Of a DNA stretch of 64,000 bases, positions 35,077 through 46,421 are shown piece by piece; position 1 is the stretch's first letter; every line of letters starts with the position of its first letter. The notes below the pieces were generated by a model, which ran no database searches, was not told where the DNA came from, and was given only the letters and a program-made list of their open reading frames with translations. Origin of the DNA: Dryas octopetala (Eukaryota; Streptophyta; Magnoliopsida; Rosales; Rosaceae); NCBI GenBank assembly GCA_963921425.1, contig OY992833.1:13495738-13559737 (forward strand), in the 5' to 3' direction. Made by a program: the position numbers and the translations under genes.

Positions 35077-35084
35077 TATTTGGC

Positions 35085-36420
35085 AATGGAGAGATAAGTG
35101 ATCAATGTTTCCTTTCCCATAACCTTTCAATAATACCAGAAGTCCAGTACGTAATTGAAGTAAATGGTTAACCTGTCCAAATAATAATTTGTAACCAACA
35201 TCTAATCTTCACATTTTCTTGTACTATTAAGCAAATCTTTTTTTTTTTTTGGTGTTAGAATACTGTTGGGAAAATCGATCTACATGGTGTTTTATTAAGT
35301 TTCCTGCACAAGTTGGAGTTAAGAATAAGATAAATGTAAATGATCTTTTCATTACATTTGAATAAATATCGCAAAATCAATCATGTATCTTCTTCTTGTA
35401 GTTGTACTTGTATGGATTTGAAAAAATATCGCAAATACATTTTTTCAGATGAGTCCTTAACCCTAACTCTTTGACTAAACAACATGTGCACTGCGTCCAC
35501 AATTTCTTAAAGCTAAGAGTAGTTGTATGTAATTTGTTGACTTTTGTCCTAAGTTAGATGAAATGTTGCAATATTATGCTAAGCAGTACTAACATAGTTG
35601 TTTTAATGTTGAACCATGGATTGAGTTATAGGGGTATTCAAAGCCTTTTAAGGCATACTCGTACCGCAAGAACTTCAAATTCACTTTCCCAATTCAATTT
35701 GGATCTCTCTATGTCTGTGTTTCCCTGTGACCCAAATGTAAGATAATGACTAGAAATGAATTGCTCTTTGTCATTCTTTGTATGCAAAGAGAATAATTGC
35801 TATCCATCAAAATTATTTTACTTCCTCAATTACAACTTTTGGACATCTTCAAAAAGTGAAGTTGTATGACTTGTAGGGGTAGGCATTGGGTTGAACGAAA
35901 ACCCGACCAACTCGAATTCAACCCGCACTTGGGTAAAAATATTTGAGAAATTAAACAAATACAGTCACAATGTTTTTTTTAACCCAAATTAGAATCCAGG
36001 CAAACTTGGGTTGAGAAATCTTCAACCCGAGCAACCAGGAGAATTTTTATTTATTTGTTTGAACTTTATATAATATGTATAGAAAACATCTATGATATAA
36101 CATTTATCATGAACAATGGGGATATTTCAAGTGGGTCCATGAATTAAAATAAGTTCAAACGTATTTATGAATTAAGGAAAAACATGAAAATTGCACTTCC
36201 GTTAAGGTGTCTGTTAATGAAAAAGTTAATTGCATGTGAGTTTTACTGACTGTATTTTTCGAATTTTAAATGAGTTTGATGATTACTCACGACCAAATGG
36301 TGGAATCTTGGAGCGCACAATATCTCGTTGGAAAACTTAGAATATCCTCTTTCCAATGCCCCTAAAATCACAACTATTGGACCTTGTACGCGCCCCCACA
36401 TGCCGCCACATAACCCATAT
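35085..36420. other. Noncoding stretch with a hAT-end scrap
   Basis: TAGGGGTAGGCATTGGGTTG at 35,876 looks like one terminus of a hAT element followed by AACCC-rich sequence to about 36,040. No partner terminus was found. No gene is supported elsewhere. Confidence 0.4.
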
Positions 36421-37060
36421 ATTTTTTTTTTTTGTCAAAACACTTGCACTTTCATTCCATATGATAAAACAACCCAAAAGGGGGTGGTACAAAGAAAAGG
36501 CTCAAAGCAAAGCTCAAACCAAGCAGGAAGAAAAAGCAGAACCTAACCAAAAGGAGACAAAGACAGCAAAACTGCCACAATCAAAACGTCAAGTAACCCA
36601 AAGAGAGAGCTACCAGTCACTGATGATGCGCAGTGGTAGGTTCTAAAGTCGGAGGGCAGGGGAGGCCGTCGCGAGATAAAATGAAGACCAAAGAAGATGG
36701 GGGTCTATGGACCCAAGTAACGGGGCACATCCTTTTACAAGCTTTGGTAGCGATGAAATCCGCCGCCTGATTCGCAGCTCTGGGCACCTAAGACCAAGAC
36801 GTCACATGAAAGGAAGATTTGAACTTGGTGAATGGCATGAATTAGTGGGAAGATTCTCCAGTCAGCATTTGGAGTTGTGCTAGAAATAGCTTGAATAAGA
36901 CTTTTACAATCATATTAAAACAAGACACTGGTGAAATTATAATCTTGGGCTAAAATAACTGCATCCAGAGCAGCGGTAGCTTTGACTTCTAGGGCCGAGG
37001 ATGCAAAGAAATGCCTAGAGGAGCCCGCCAAGCATAATGGATCCCAAGTTGTTTCGGTCT
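36421..37060 (-). pseudogene. LINE 3' end with RNase H domain and poly(A) tail
   Basis: On the minus strand the reading runs SSALEVKATAALDAVILAQD, YDCKSLIQAISSTTPNADW, then WVPRAANQAADFIATKAC and a short Pro-rich tail. This is the RNase H-like domain found at the 3' end of plant L1-type LINEs (acidic Glu, catalytic Asp in YDCKSL, and the NxxAD helix). An 11-base T run at 36,421-36,431, the complement of a poly(A) tail, closes the element as expected. One in-frame stop and one frameshift show decay. The reverse transcriptase is missing, typical of 5' truncation. Confidence 0.75.
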
Positions 37061-37391
37061 ATCACACCCTCCCCCCCCCCCCCCACCCCCGGCTTCAAAT
37101 GTAAGGGGGTTCCTAAACTCATATACACCATACATTCCTAGTCCTATTATTGTGTCATGCATTCCAAAAATCTTACTTGCACAAATTTTTTGGTCAAAAG
37201 CAAGTCACCATGTTTTAGTTGTTTTTTGTTCTGTACTTGGTTTTTTTGCATAGACATTGTTTGGACTTGTGAAATATTAGTTTAGTATAATTGAAATCAA
37301 CTTTTTAATATGCAACTCTTGTTCGGATTTGTTTAAGTATGAGAAGCATAAACATGACTCTTCAACTTTACTAATTAGATAAAGGAAAATT
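37061..37391. other. Short spacer with a C homopolymer
   Basis: A run of about 14 C at 37,071-37,084 is followed by AT-rich sequence. Nothing coding is seen. The homopolymer length may be unreliable. Confidence 0.6.
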
Positions 37392-37540
37392 CACTACAAG
37401 AATAACCCCCTTTTGTGACTGTACAATGAAGGCTAATATACATTTGTCACTATTGTTGGGCTGTTGGTGACTTTTAAAGTTGCAAGTTTCTTTTGGACTC
37501 AAAAGTAACCGTTGGACTGTTACTCTGTAATTAATCAATT
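37392..37540 (+). mobile_element. CACTA-type left terminus
   Basis: CACTACAAGAATAACCCCC begins at 37,392 and is followed within 110 bases by TTTGTGAC, TTTGTCAC, GGTGAC and related short repeats, the expected start of a CACTA transposon. A matching right end (GGGGGTTATTCTTGTAGTG) was not found before the window edge. The element may extend past 64,000 and include the TNP2 gene at 48 kb, or it may be a separate truncated element. Confidence 0.55.
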
Positions 37541-38976
37541 AAGTATAACATATTTATTCTCTGAAATGAATTACTGTGTATTTATAAATTATATGTTCTC
37601 ATATTTTTAATTTTTTTATTAATTGAAAAGTTTTACTTTAACCGGAATGGGTCCAGCAATCTTTGTCAAAGCCACAGTCCATTATTACTTGCACTGACTT
37701 GACATGAATATGGGTTGGTTTAAAAAATTAAATTACCAATTAACTTTTGGAAAGACTCCTCCCCTCTACTCACCTCCCTTATCTTCTCTCTCTCTCCTTT
37801 CTAATCTCTCTCATAATCCCTCTGCCCCTCTCTCCTCCACACCCACACCAAATTCTCTTCATCGCCGCCCTCTCTACAAAGACAAAACAAGGACCTCTCG
37901 ACACCAATAGCAAAAATTTATCATTTTTCCCTTTTTTTAAGTTTTCCTTTGGGTTTGACTTCTGGGATTTTGATTTTAGGGTTTGATTTATGTAGAAAAA
38001 TTTGTAACTTTTGGGAACACCCAAATCCCTATATCTGTCAACATTCTTCTTCTTCGACAAAGTTAAAAGAATAAAGGATTTTCTTTTTCCCATCTTTTCT
38101 GATTAGGGAACACCGTTTGAATGGTTTTTATACTCTGAAATGTTTTGTTTCGATTTTTCTGGAGGGAATACCTAAAGCCCCAAAACCTTAAATACCCAGA
38201 CATCCAACCAGAAGAGCAGATCAAAAGGTAATTTATTTTTGTGCATACAAGTTTGGTCCTCAATGAATATTGGTTTTGAATTGCTTGAATTTTTGGGGTT
38301 GATTTGTATTGGTGTCTTAGATCCATGCTATGGTGTTTGATTTGATTATGAATTTTAAGTGCATTAAATTATATGAATGTTTTACTCAAATTTTAGAAAA
38401 CAAAAATGCATGTGTACGTATTCATATAGGAGCATAAACTATAGTTTAGGAGGTTACTTGGCTCATGCGCATGCTAGAATAACCCTCTTTAGTATCTGTC
38501 ATGAAGAGACAAATTTTTGTTAGTCACCATTGAATCTTTCATGCGAGACTCTTATTTAACTAGGTCCATTTAGTTATCTATCAGGACTGATACCTGTTCC
38601 CCAATTGAAATCCATAATTGTGAAGGTCTTTTAATTCCCTAATGTGGCTGTCTATGAGTGTCCAAGCTAATTATATTTATTGATTTCATTGAATTATAAT
38701 AAATATGCTTGTGAAATTAGGAGATTAGATGGCTTGCTTTCAACTTGACTGACAGTAGGCTTGTTCATTGCCCAATTTGCCCCAACCCACATAATGAGAT
38801 TAGACTGCCCCAAAATATCTAATATAACAGTGCAGCACTTATATTTGAATTGGTGTCCCGTTTATGTACCATAACAAGCCCATTTCTACTGGTATTACCT
38901 TAGTTTGCTGTGTTTTAATGATCTACCTTCTTAGTTCCACAGTGAGTCCTTTTTCTAGTCCTTATTGCTGTGGGTC
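37541..38976 (+). other. Leader-like sequence upstream of the first novel ORF
   Basis: About 37,760-38,060 is rich in CTCTCT and CCTCC tracts ending in AGGGTTTGATTTATG-like text, resembling plant 5' untranslated leaders. About 38,100-38,960 is AT-rich and intron-like. Together they could form the promoter, leader and first intron of the gene at 38,977. No coding content is claimed. Confidence 0.35.
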
Positions 38977-39759
38977 ATGGCACCTCATCGCTCAAAAGCT
39001 ACCAAATGTCTGACTTATGAAGATTCTTGCAAGCACACTTTGTGTTGCAATGGTACCCCAAAAAAGTCTTACCCCGTAAATTTCGGTTTGTTTGGTCCAC
39101 CCATGCCCACACTTGGTCCTTCCGTTAATATTGATGAATCCCATATGAACGACCACCTAGTTGGCAACATGATTCCTGCACATCAACTGTATTTCAACAC
39201 TGATGATGATTTGTTGAATATGTCTCCTTTAGATTCTGCAAAAACCACCAAATTCCAACCCGTCCAGTCCTACGCTGAAGTATCAAATATGGCAACCCCA
39301 GTAGCACTAGCTAAAAACCCCATGGTTAACATTTGGTGTCCTTCGTATGATGACTTGGCAGCTTCATTTCTCTTGCCCCAAATTTCCCCACATATGGCAC
39401 CAAACCTTACTCCAATCTTTCCTAACAACTTTCAGTTTGATGGGCCTTCCGCCACAGTGACTAGTCTTTCTGATATTCATTTAGGTGCTTCCTACCATGT
39501 TGCCAATCCAGAGAATGACAATGATTGAGCTGTTGAAGTCCCAAATGCCGAACTAGTTGCTGCGATGCCCGCTCAACATGACGGTAACTATAAATGCTCC
39601 CCAGATTGCGCCATGTGTACTTATGTCGGTACTGCAACTTCTTGCAAATGGCTTAATGGGAACCATAACTCCATAGCTACTGTTGTCCCTCCACCATGTG
39701 TAGATGATCCCGTCAACCTCATCATTCCTGCTTCATATGCATCTCCAATGGAAACATAG
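38977..39759 (+). pseudogene. Novel-family ORF 1, one internal stop, Cys-rich end
   Basis: From ATG at 38,977 a single frame runs to TAG at 39,757, broken only by TGA at 39,526; length about 260 codons. The product is Pro/Asn/Asp-rich. Visible blocks are NDHLVGNMIPAHQLYF, NPMVNIWCPSYDDLAASF and a C-terminal cluster CSPDCAMCTYVG....C. These blocks line up in the same order with ORF 2 at 43,969-44,754 (DDHMVGNLIP, NPMLSIIFPSYDVVDAS, CSLHCGVCEYLG..C), so the two are paralogues. The frame stays readable past the TAG for another 30 codons. I recognise no named family; a transposon-encoded DNA-binding accessory protein is one guess based on location and the Cys cluster. Confidence 0.6.
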
Positions 39760-42700
39760 TCTGCTCCACCTTTACTTGATCCGAATTCCATTATCATTCC
39801 AGATTATTTTGACTCCTCTTTGGGTAGTTTGGCTGCACCACCAGAAGATGCACCCTAGTGCCTATTCCCTGGGGATTCTTATCCATCAACGATCGAGTTT
39901 TGAAATGCTTCAATGCTCAACCTGTTCCACAACTTTACAATGCAGGTAGTACAAATTCTGATGTGTTGCAATATGTGTGTTTTGTTATGGCAAGCTCTAC
40001 TTTTGGTTCTTTTTGTGGGTTTGTAACTTGGCTGTCTTTTGATATACCTGATAACATTCAAAATCCAAATTTGTAAATGCTAAATATCATCCTTGTCTAA
40101 TATGTAAAATAAACTTGTATAATTGGGGACTAGCCCTGATTTGCTAAAGGTTTTGGTGAGATAACCATCTGAAACTCTTTTCTATGTTTGTTGCAGCAAG
40201 ATATTCACTATTGTATAATACATATATGCTTTTTGTATATTATATTGTTGAGGCAGCAGTTATGAATTTAAGTTAATCTTATGTTTTCTAAATACCACAT
40301 GTACCACCTCCCATATATTGTCTATTGGCCCCTTTTTATAAACAACAAATACATATTTACTCATAATACCTCCATGTCTTGCATTCATGTATGGATATGA
40401 ACATACCCGTAAATTACAGATTGGTGTATTTATCCCTTTCATACAGTACGTAGTTTGTTCACTTCCATTCTTTGCCAGCTTGTTCCACCATGTCAAAATT
40501 CTCCCTCCACTTCCAAAAATTTATTTTTCCCCACCTCCTGTCATAATAGAAAAGTTAGTTTTATTATACATTGTTTTCAATAATCTAATTAAGTTAAATC
40601 TACAATGCACATTTCCTACAATCATACATTAATAATCCATTGAAATGTAACTTCCGATGTGCATTAATTCAGTTGTGCTCCCTTGACGAAATCAATTTAA
40701 TATTACTTCAGTTCATTTGGTATTACATCTCATGTAACATCCCTATATCTGTAATATGTTCATGACTACATACTATTTCTTAACTTTTTTTCCCTGATGA
40801 GCATTTCCATACTTAACATAACTAACTTCGCCCCAACCCTATACTACTTGTGAAGAATATTATGTTTTGTCCTTGAACAATCTGGTTTTAACATTTTTGG
40901 GGTTTTGATGAACTCTTGAAACTTACCCACAATCCATCACTATTAAGCTTGCAGTTTAACCAATCCCATCCTCCACCTTCCTATAAATTCACACTCCCTC
41001 ACATCTGCTAACGTATTTGCATTTCCTGATCAATAGGAAATTTTTTGCCTAAATTGTTATATATTTTTACCCAACTCATAACTTATCATTGTTGACCTTC
41101 ACTCATAGATAGTTTGTTTATTGATTGTCACAAAACAAAGTTTATTCCTTTGCATACATATTAATTCACAGGTTATAGTAAGGGAATCTTTACCATACTA
41201 ACATCTGATTGATTTGCGAATCTTGATCTCCCACCTCATGGCCCTGCTTTTTGTAACAGAAGGATTCATTCCCTTTTGAGTATGTAGTGAGGTAGCTTTG
41301 ATTGCGAATAAAAGGGATCACTGGGTTTCTCTTAACACATATAAAGTTTCTTTCCACTTGAATTAAGGGAAACTTTACTCCTTCTGACCTTGGTTTCACA
41401 AGATAATACCAGTTTTTGCTATATAAATTCAAAAAATCATTGTGCAAAGTGGCATTCAACTACCTGCTATGACTACATAATTGAGCAAAATTTACTCTTA
41501 AAGGTCAATGCTAAGAATATTTACCTTCCGACACCCGATGGAGATACGATTCTTGATTTCCCGTTTCAAGTTAGTGTAGTGCCGCAGATCACTTACTCTA
41601 TTTTTTTATTTACTGGGGGCGGTTGATTTGAGATTTGGGGATTCAGCTGCAGTGTCTCATCAGACATAGTCTTTCTGTGACCTTCAATGGAGTAAAACTT
41701 ACCATCGTCACTTTACTTTCTGAAACCGGCCGTAGTTGCAGTCAGATCGATTGTCCCCCAATCTGATGTGTTTTTGGTCCGTTCATTCTTACCTTACGAC
41801 TATCTCGATGCCTTGTTGGGACTTTTCTCATTGTTAATCTACTATTTCTGCTGGGAATCCTTCAGTATTTAGATATGCAATTTGGGGAATCATTGCTTAT
41901 CTTCTGTCCCAACTACTTAGCTGTTAAATCATATTATGAGTCTTGATGCACATCATTTATTTTTTAATTTAAGATTAGGTCGTTGGGTATTGTGTAATTT
42001 ATTTTTTAAATTAAGTACATGTTTTTACTTTTAATATGGTCTTCTTTGGACATTTTAACATTTCTTCCATTAATGAAATACCATTCAACCTGAATCTTTA
42101 TTTTAATTTGCAACTTCCACTTTTACCCCACTTCCTATTCTTGTCTATATATTACTCAGATCCCTTCTTTGCAATTGCAATAACCTCTTCTACCCAGGAT
42201 AACCAACAATATTTGTGTTAAGCTTCACAAATGAGCAGCGTATGGTGGAATTCAAGATATTTCACACCCTATTTCACCAACTGTTTCATAATTTGCATAT
42301 TCAATAGTTGTTTTTGGTTTTTTTTTTCTCACTGTTCACTTCTTGCCCCATGATTCCTTAGTCATTTTTACTTCCATTCATTGGGGGGTTTGCCTTTTTG
42401 AACATGTTGTGCGTTAGTCCTGTGTGCAATATATGTTTTGCAGCAGATGTATTTTCTAATCAAACACTACAATAATTCTCTGTATTATATATACTTTATT
42501 CTAACTCATTACACGTTTCAACATTTTGCCATAAGATATAAAGTCATTGGTTGCAATAAATCGTGTTGTCCTTTCAATATAATTATTCCCCCAATAACTT
42601 CTTTCCTGTGCTGCACACTTTACAATGCCTTTTGTTTTTATCACAATCTTTTGGTGAGGTTACATAGTTAATATATATTTCACTTCCCTTAATTCTGAGT

Positions 42701-42953
42701 TTTTCATGTAATTCCTTCTGATTTTGATGTTGTTTATACAGTTAAGAGTTTCAGCTGTGTTTTCCCTGTGTTATATGACTATCTGTTAATTTTTTATTAG
42801 ACAAAGAACCACATTATATCACTCATAATTAACCGCCTCACATGCTATCACTTTTGACTTCCTCATGTAATCATGCTTGTACTCTACCTATCCTATTAAG
42901 AATCCACCACTTTGACGGATAATGTTTAAATGCCCCCTTCGTCCTGTACACAG
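39760..42953. other. Long pyrimidine-rich, intron-like stretch
   Basis: After about 39,860 no coding frame is supported for 3 kb. The plus strand is T- and C-rich, as in long plant introns. A splice acceptor (TGTACACAG) at 42,953 opens the next exon-like block, so this may be an intron of the ORF 1 gene. Confidence 0.4.
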
Positions 42954-43253
42954 GTTCCGGATGTTTTACACCCTCCACCTTGGTACGAGATTATGGATGA
43001 CTACAACAATGTCACATGTTATGAAGGTGGATCCACTGAACCATGTTGGACTTATCATGCTGCAGTTGACCACGTTGAATGGAATGAGCTTCTTTGGAGG
43101 CACAAACATGGCAATATCAATGTCAATGAGGACAGTTTTGTTGCATAATCACTCCTTGGAATGATGAGAGACAGTTTGGACAAATGCATAATTAGAAGAT
43201 CCAAACGCCATTGCCCATGTCAACCTTGCAGCTGCAAATGTCCCAAGGCATAA
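42954..43253 (+). pseudogene. Cys-rich exon-like block between the novel ORFs
   Basis: After an acceptor-like TGTACACAG the frame reads VPDVLHPPPWYEIMDDYNN, CWTYHAAVDHVEWNELLWRH, NVNEDSFVA, a TAA stop at 43,146, and then in the same frame MMRDSLDKCIIRRSKRHCPC and QPCSCKCPK before a TAA at 43,251. The Trp/His-rich middle and the CxCxxCxCxC end look like a folded, probably metal- or nucleic-acid-binding region. It may be the last exon of the gene that starts at 38,977, or of a lost copy. The single internal stop suggests recent decay. No known family is recognised. Confidence 0.5.
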
Positions 43254-43968
43254 AAACTGGATGGGTCCCATTTCGGGGAGTCGTCAGGCTAAACTCAATG
43301 TTTCCTATTTTATTAGTGATTTCCATGTACTTATATAATGTTTATAATTACCATGTTTGTTCAAATTTTTCTGCTTACTCTGTGAAATCTGTATTACATT
43401 TCTATATTTGGTACATGACTCACCTTGAAGTTGAACAAATTGGCAACTTGACTGTAACTGTGCAACATTACTTAGTCACTTTATAAACACCAATCTGAAA
43501 TTTCACTCAAAACCCCTTAAATGTAACATTGTACTGTCCTCATGCTTACATGCTTTGACAAACATTTTTTGCTGCGTATCTATGTATCAGCTAACATAAC
43601 CATTACATTTGGATTCAAATGATGATATGTTTTCCATTAACCTCTACTTTATGTCATGCCTAGTTTGATTTATTATTGCCTTTGCAAGGCTCTCAATATA
43701 TTCCCAAACAGCAATCATCTCAGGCATTTACTCAAACATGAGTCCTTATATCTGCATTCTTAAGCCATCTACCATCTCAGGTGGCTGGTAGAATTAATCA
43801 CAAATTCCTTGCTACCTTTAACACACCTCCATCCACATTTTACCTTATTCATAAATTTTCACTTATATAACTATGTACCCATTTTGGCTTTGTAGTTGAT
43901 CTTTCCGTATTTAGCTTCCTTAAGCTTCCTCAACATCATTCTGTACTTCCCATTTTGTTGTATGACTT

Positions 43969-44754
43969 ATGGATCAACCTTTCCACAGATGTGCAAGGAA
44001 GCTGTTGTTTGGAGATGTTGAATCTAGGATTGACGAGTCTATCCCCAACCCACAGAATCATGACTTTGTCTCCCCAACTTCTTTTGCAACACCAACTCAC
44101 CTTCAGCCACCTCCCAAGTTTGAAGCAGACGTCGATGACCATATGGTAGGAAATTTAATTCCATATAATGAATATTTGTTAGATTCTCCTGATATGGGTT
44201 ATGTTGTTCTTTCTTCACAACCTAATGATTTCCCTACAAGTTTTTCAGGAGACAATCCCACACAGACCTTTTCATATGCATCTAATATTCCAAATAGTGC
44301 ACCACATTCCCCTAACCCAATGTTGTCCATCATATTTCCATCCTATGATGTTGTTGATGCTTCAGTCTCACCCTCTGATTATCCTAACATGGGTCAGAAT
44401 GTTCTTCCACCCCTTGACAATGACAATGACTTCTTTGGTATCCTCCCTCAACCATTTGCTGATGATATTTTTCATAATCTCCCTCCAGTTTTTTGTTCAA
44501 CCTTCGAAGGACTCTCTCAGCAGTTCGATGACAATTTTGTTGTCCTCCCCCGCACAGCTGACTCGGTTAACCAGCCCCGACTTTCCTATAAAAATGGCGT
44601 TCATCTGATTAGCAATGATAAATTGCCTTGTGCTCTAAGTCAGTCATTCATTAGCTCTATCTCAAAGAACCCTGCTCATAAGAAGAAGCCCAAATGCAGC
44701 CTTCACTGCGGGGTTTGTGAATACCTTGGTTGTGAATCATGTACCAATTGGTAG
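43969..44754 (+). CDS. Novel-family ORF 2, 261 residues, Cys-rich end
   Basis: The open frame has no internal stop from ATG at 43,969 to TAG at 44,752. A splice acceptor (TTTCCACAG) lies at about 43,987, so the true exon may begin slightly inside. The protein is acidic and Pro/Asn/Ser-rich. It has the block DDHMVGNLIPYNEYLLDSPD near residue 60, NPMLSIIFPSYDVVDAS near 115, an NDNDFFGILPQPFADDIF stretch, and the terminal cluster CSLHCGVCEYLGCESC. It is a paralogue of ORF 1 (38,977-39,759). A coding frame this long and this similar in design to a second copy 5 kb away is not chance. It may lie inside a large CACTA element whose TNP2 gene is 3.4 kb downstream. Function unknown. Confidence 0.65.
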   Translation: MDQPFHRCARKLLFGDVESRIDESIPNPQNHDFVSPTSFATPTHLQPPPKFEADVDDHMVGNLIPYNEYLLDSPDMGYVVLSSQPNDFPTSFSGDNPTQTFSYASNIPNSAPHSPNPMLSIIFPSYDVVDASVSPSDYPNMGQNVLPPLDNDNDFFGILPQPFADDIFHNLPPVFCSTFEGLSQQFDDNFVVLPRTADSVNQPRLSYKNGVHLISNDKLPCALSQSFISSISKNPAHKKKPKCSLHCGVCEYLGCESCTNW

Positions 44755-45320
44755 CAAGCCAACCGCACACCCAGTAGGCGTAGGATATGAGCCATATGCA
44801 ATCCAGCCATTCCCCTCAACTAAATATTCTCCTGCAGCCTTTGGTGCTTCATAAACCTTTGTTTCTTCAAATTTTATTACATTTGAAATATAAACTACCA
44901 AATAATTTGGTAAGGTTAATGTCTCTGTATTATATACATTTTCAGAACTAAATGGGCATCACTGTCATATGCAACTTATTTGCTATATATGTAAATATAA
45001 TATGACCCATTTTGTGGATCGGTTGGAGTAATTATCAAATATTTGTAGTTTAATTTATCAATATATACTGTTTGGTCTATGACACAAAGGAATTTATATG
45101 TATATCATTTCGTAAGTTGGCTTTTCTATGCATTTGGTAATTCAATTGACTAATCTCCGCTAGCCTATTTGTGGACTCCTCAATCTTAATAAACCAACTT
45201 TGTGATGAACACCTCAATCTATTATTTACATTCAGTCAAATTGTATGGCATATCCACAACCTTGCTGATTTAATGAACAATGTTATGCTTTCATAACTAT
45301 AATAACAATGTTAAATAATA
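44755..45320. other. Downstream flank of ORF 2
   Basis: AT-rich sequence resembling a 3' untranslated region and spacer. Nothing else is recognised. The last nine bases are the left target duplication of the following element. Confidence 0.5.
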
Positions 45321-46412
45321 GGCTTAATTATCGATTTACCACCTAAAACTGTAACTCATTCCCACTTTACCACCTGAAAGTTTTTTTGTCCCAGATTACT
45401 ACCTGTAACTTACATCCATGTCCCATTTTACCTTGTTCCGTCAACAATTCCGTTAATGCTGACGATCTGGCCGTTAATGCTGACGTGGCGCGCTAGATGT
45501 GTGCCACGTGTCACATCTTTTTTTTATTTTTTCGCATTTTTTTATTTTTATAAACTTTGAAAATTCATTAAAAATAGCTCCGAACTCAGAAAAATACACG
45601 AAAAATTCCTACGGACTCGTCTTGACTAGCACTAATTTTTTATAAGGTTAAATTACCAATTTGCCCTCTAAAAATTTTCAAAAAAATTAAAAAGTCCAAA
45701 TTTATTTCTAAAAAATTAAAATAAATTTTCCTCTATTAAATAAATTCTATAATTTTCGTAAACTCTTGGACAAATTCTCAAAAATATTTTGAAAAATTAC
45801 CAAAAGCTTGTTTTAGAGAATTATTTCGAGACTTTACAGAAATTTTAGAATTTTTCTAGAATTTATTTTATAGGGAATTTTATTTTTCTCTAAGACCGAG
45901 AGGTCTTTTGGGTAGCAAGTGTTCACGAGAAAGGTAATGTTAGTTTTTAGAAGACTAACGGTGCAGACCTCATATTTTTTGGAGTTCGGGAGATTATTCT
46001 ATGAATTTTCAAAGAGTCTAGAGTATTTTAATTTTCTAGAAATAAATTTGGACTTTCCAAATTTTTTGGAAATTTTTTGAGGGAAAATTGGCATTTTGAC
46101 CCCATAGTAAATTAGTACTAGTTAAGACAAGTCGGTAGGAATTTTCCGTGTATTTTTCTAAGTTCGGAGCTATTTTTAATTAATTTTCAAAGTTTATAAA
46201 AATAGAAAAATCAAAAAAATCAAAAAATACAAAAAAGATGTGACACGTGGCGCACATCCAGCGCGCCACGTCAGCATTAACGGAATTGTTGACGGAACAA
46301 GGTAAAATGGGACACGGATGTAAGTTACAGGTGGTAATCTGGGACAAAAAAACTTTCAGGTGGTAAAGTGGGAATGAGTTACAATTTTGGGTGGTAAATC
46401 GATAATTAAGCC
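45321..46412. mobile_element. Mutator-like fold-back element, long TIRs, 9-bp TSD
   Basis: TAAATAATA is duplicated exactly at 45,312-45,320 and 46,413-46,421. The 1,092-bp element begins GGCTTAATTATCGATTTACC and ends with its complement. The inverted arms continue for roughly 400-450 bp each, covering the CCACGTGTCACATCTTTTTT, TAGCTCCGAACT and AAATTTATTTCTA segments, with only a short unpaired centre. The 9-bp duplication and long inverted repeats place it in the Mutator superfamily. It has no coding capacity. A transcript would form one long hairpin. Confidence 0.9.
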
Positions 46413-46421
46413 TAAATAATA

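Noticed and set aside
37071..37084. C homopolymer as a structural signal
   Set aside because: A single homopolymer is more likely slippage or a sequencing artefact; nothing adjacent supports a function.
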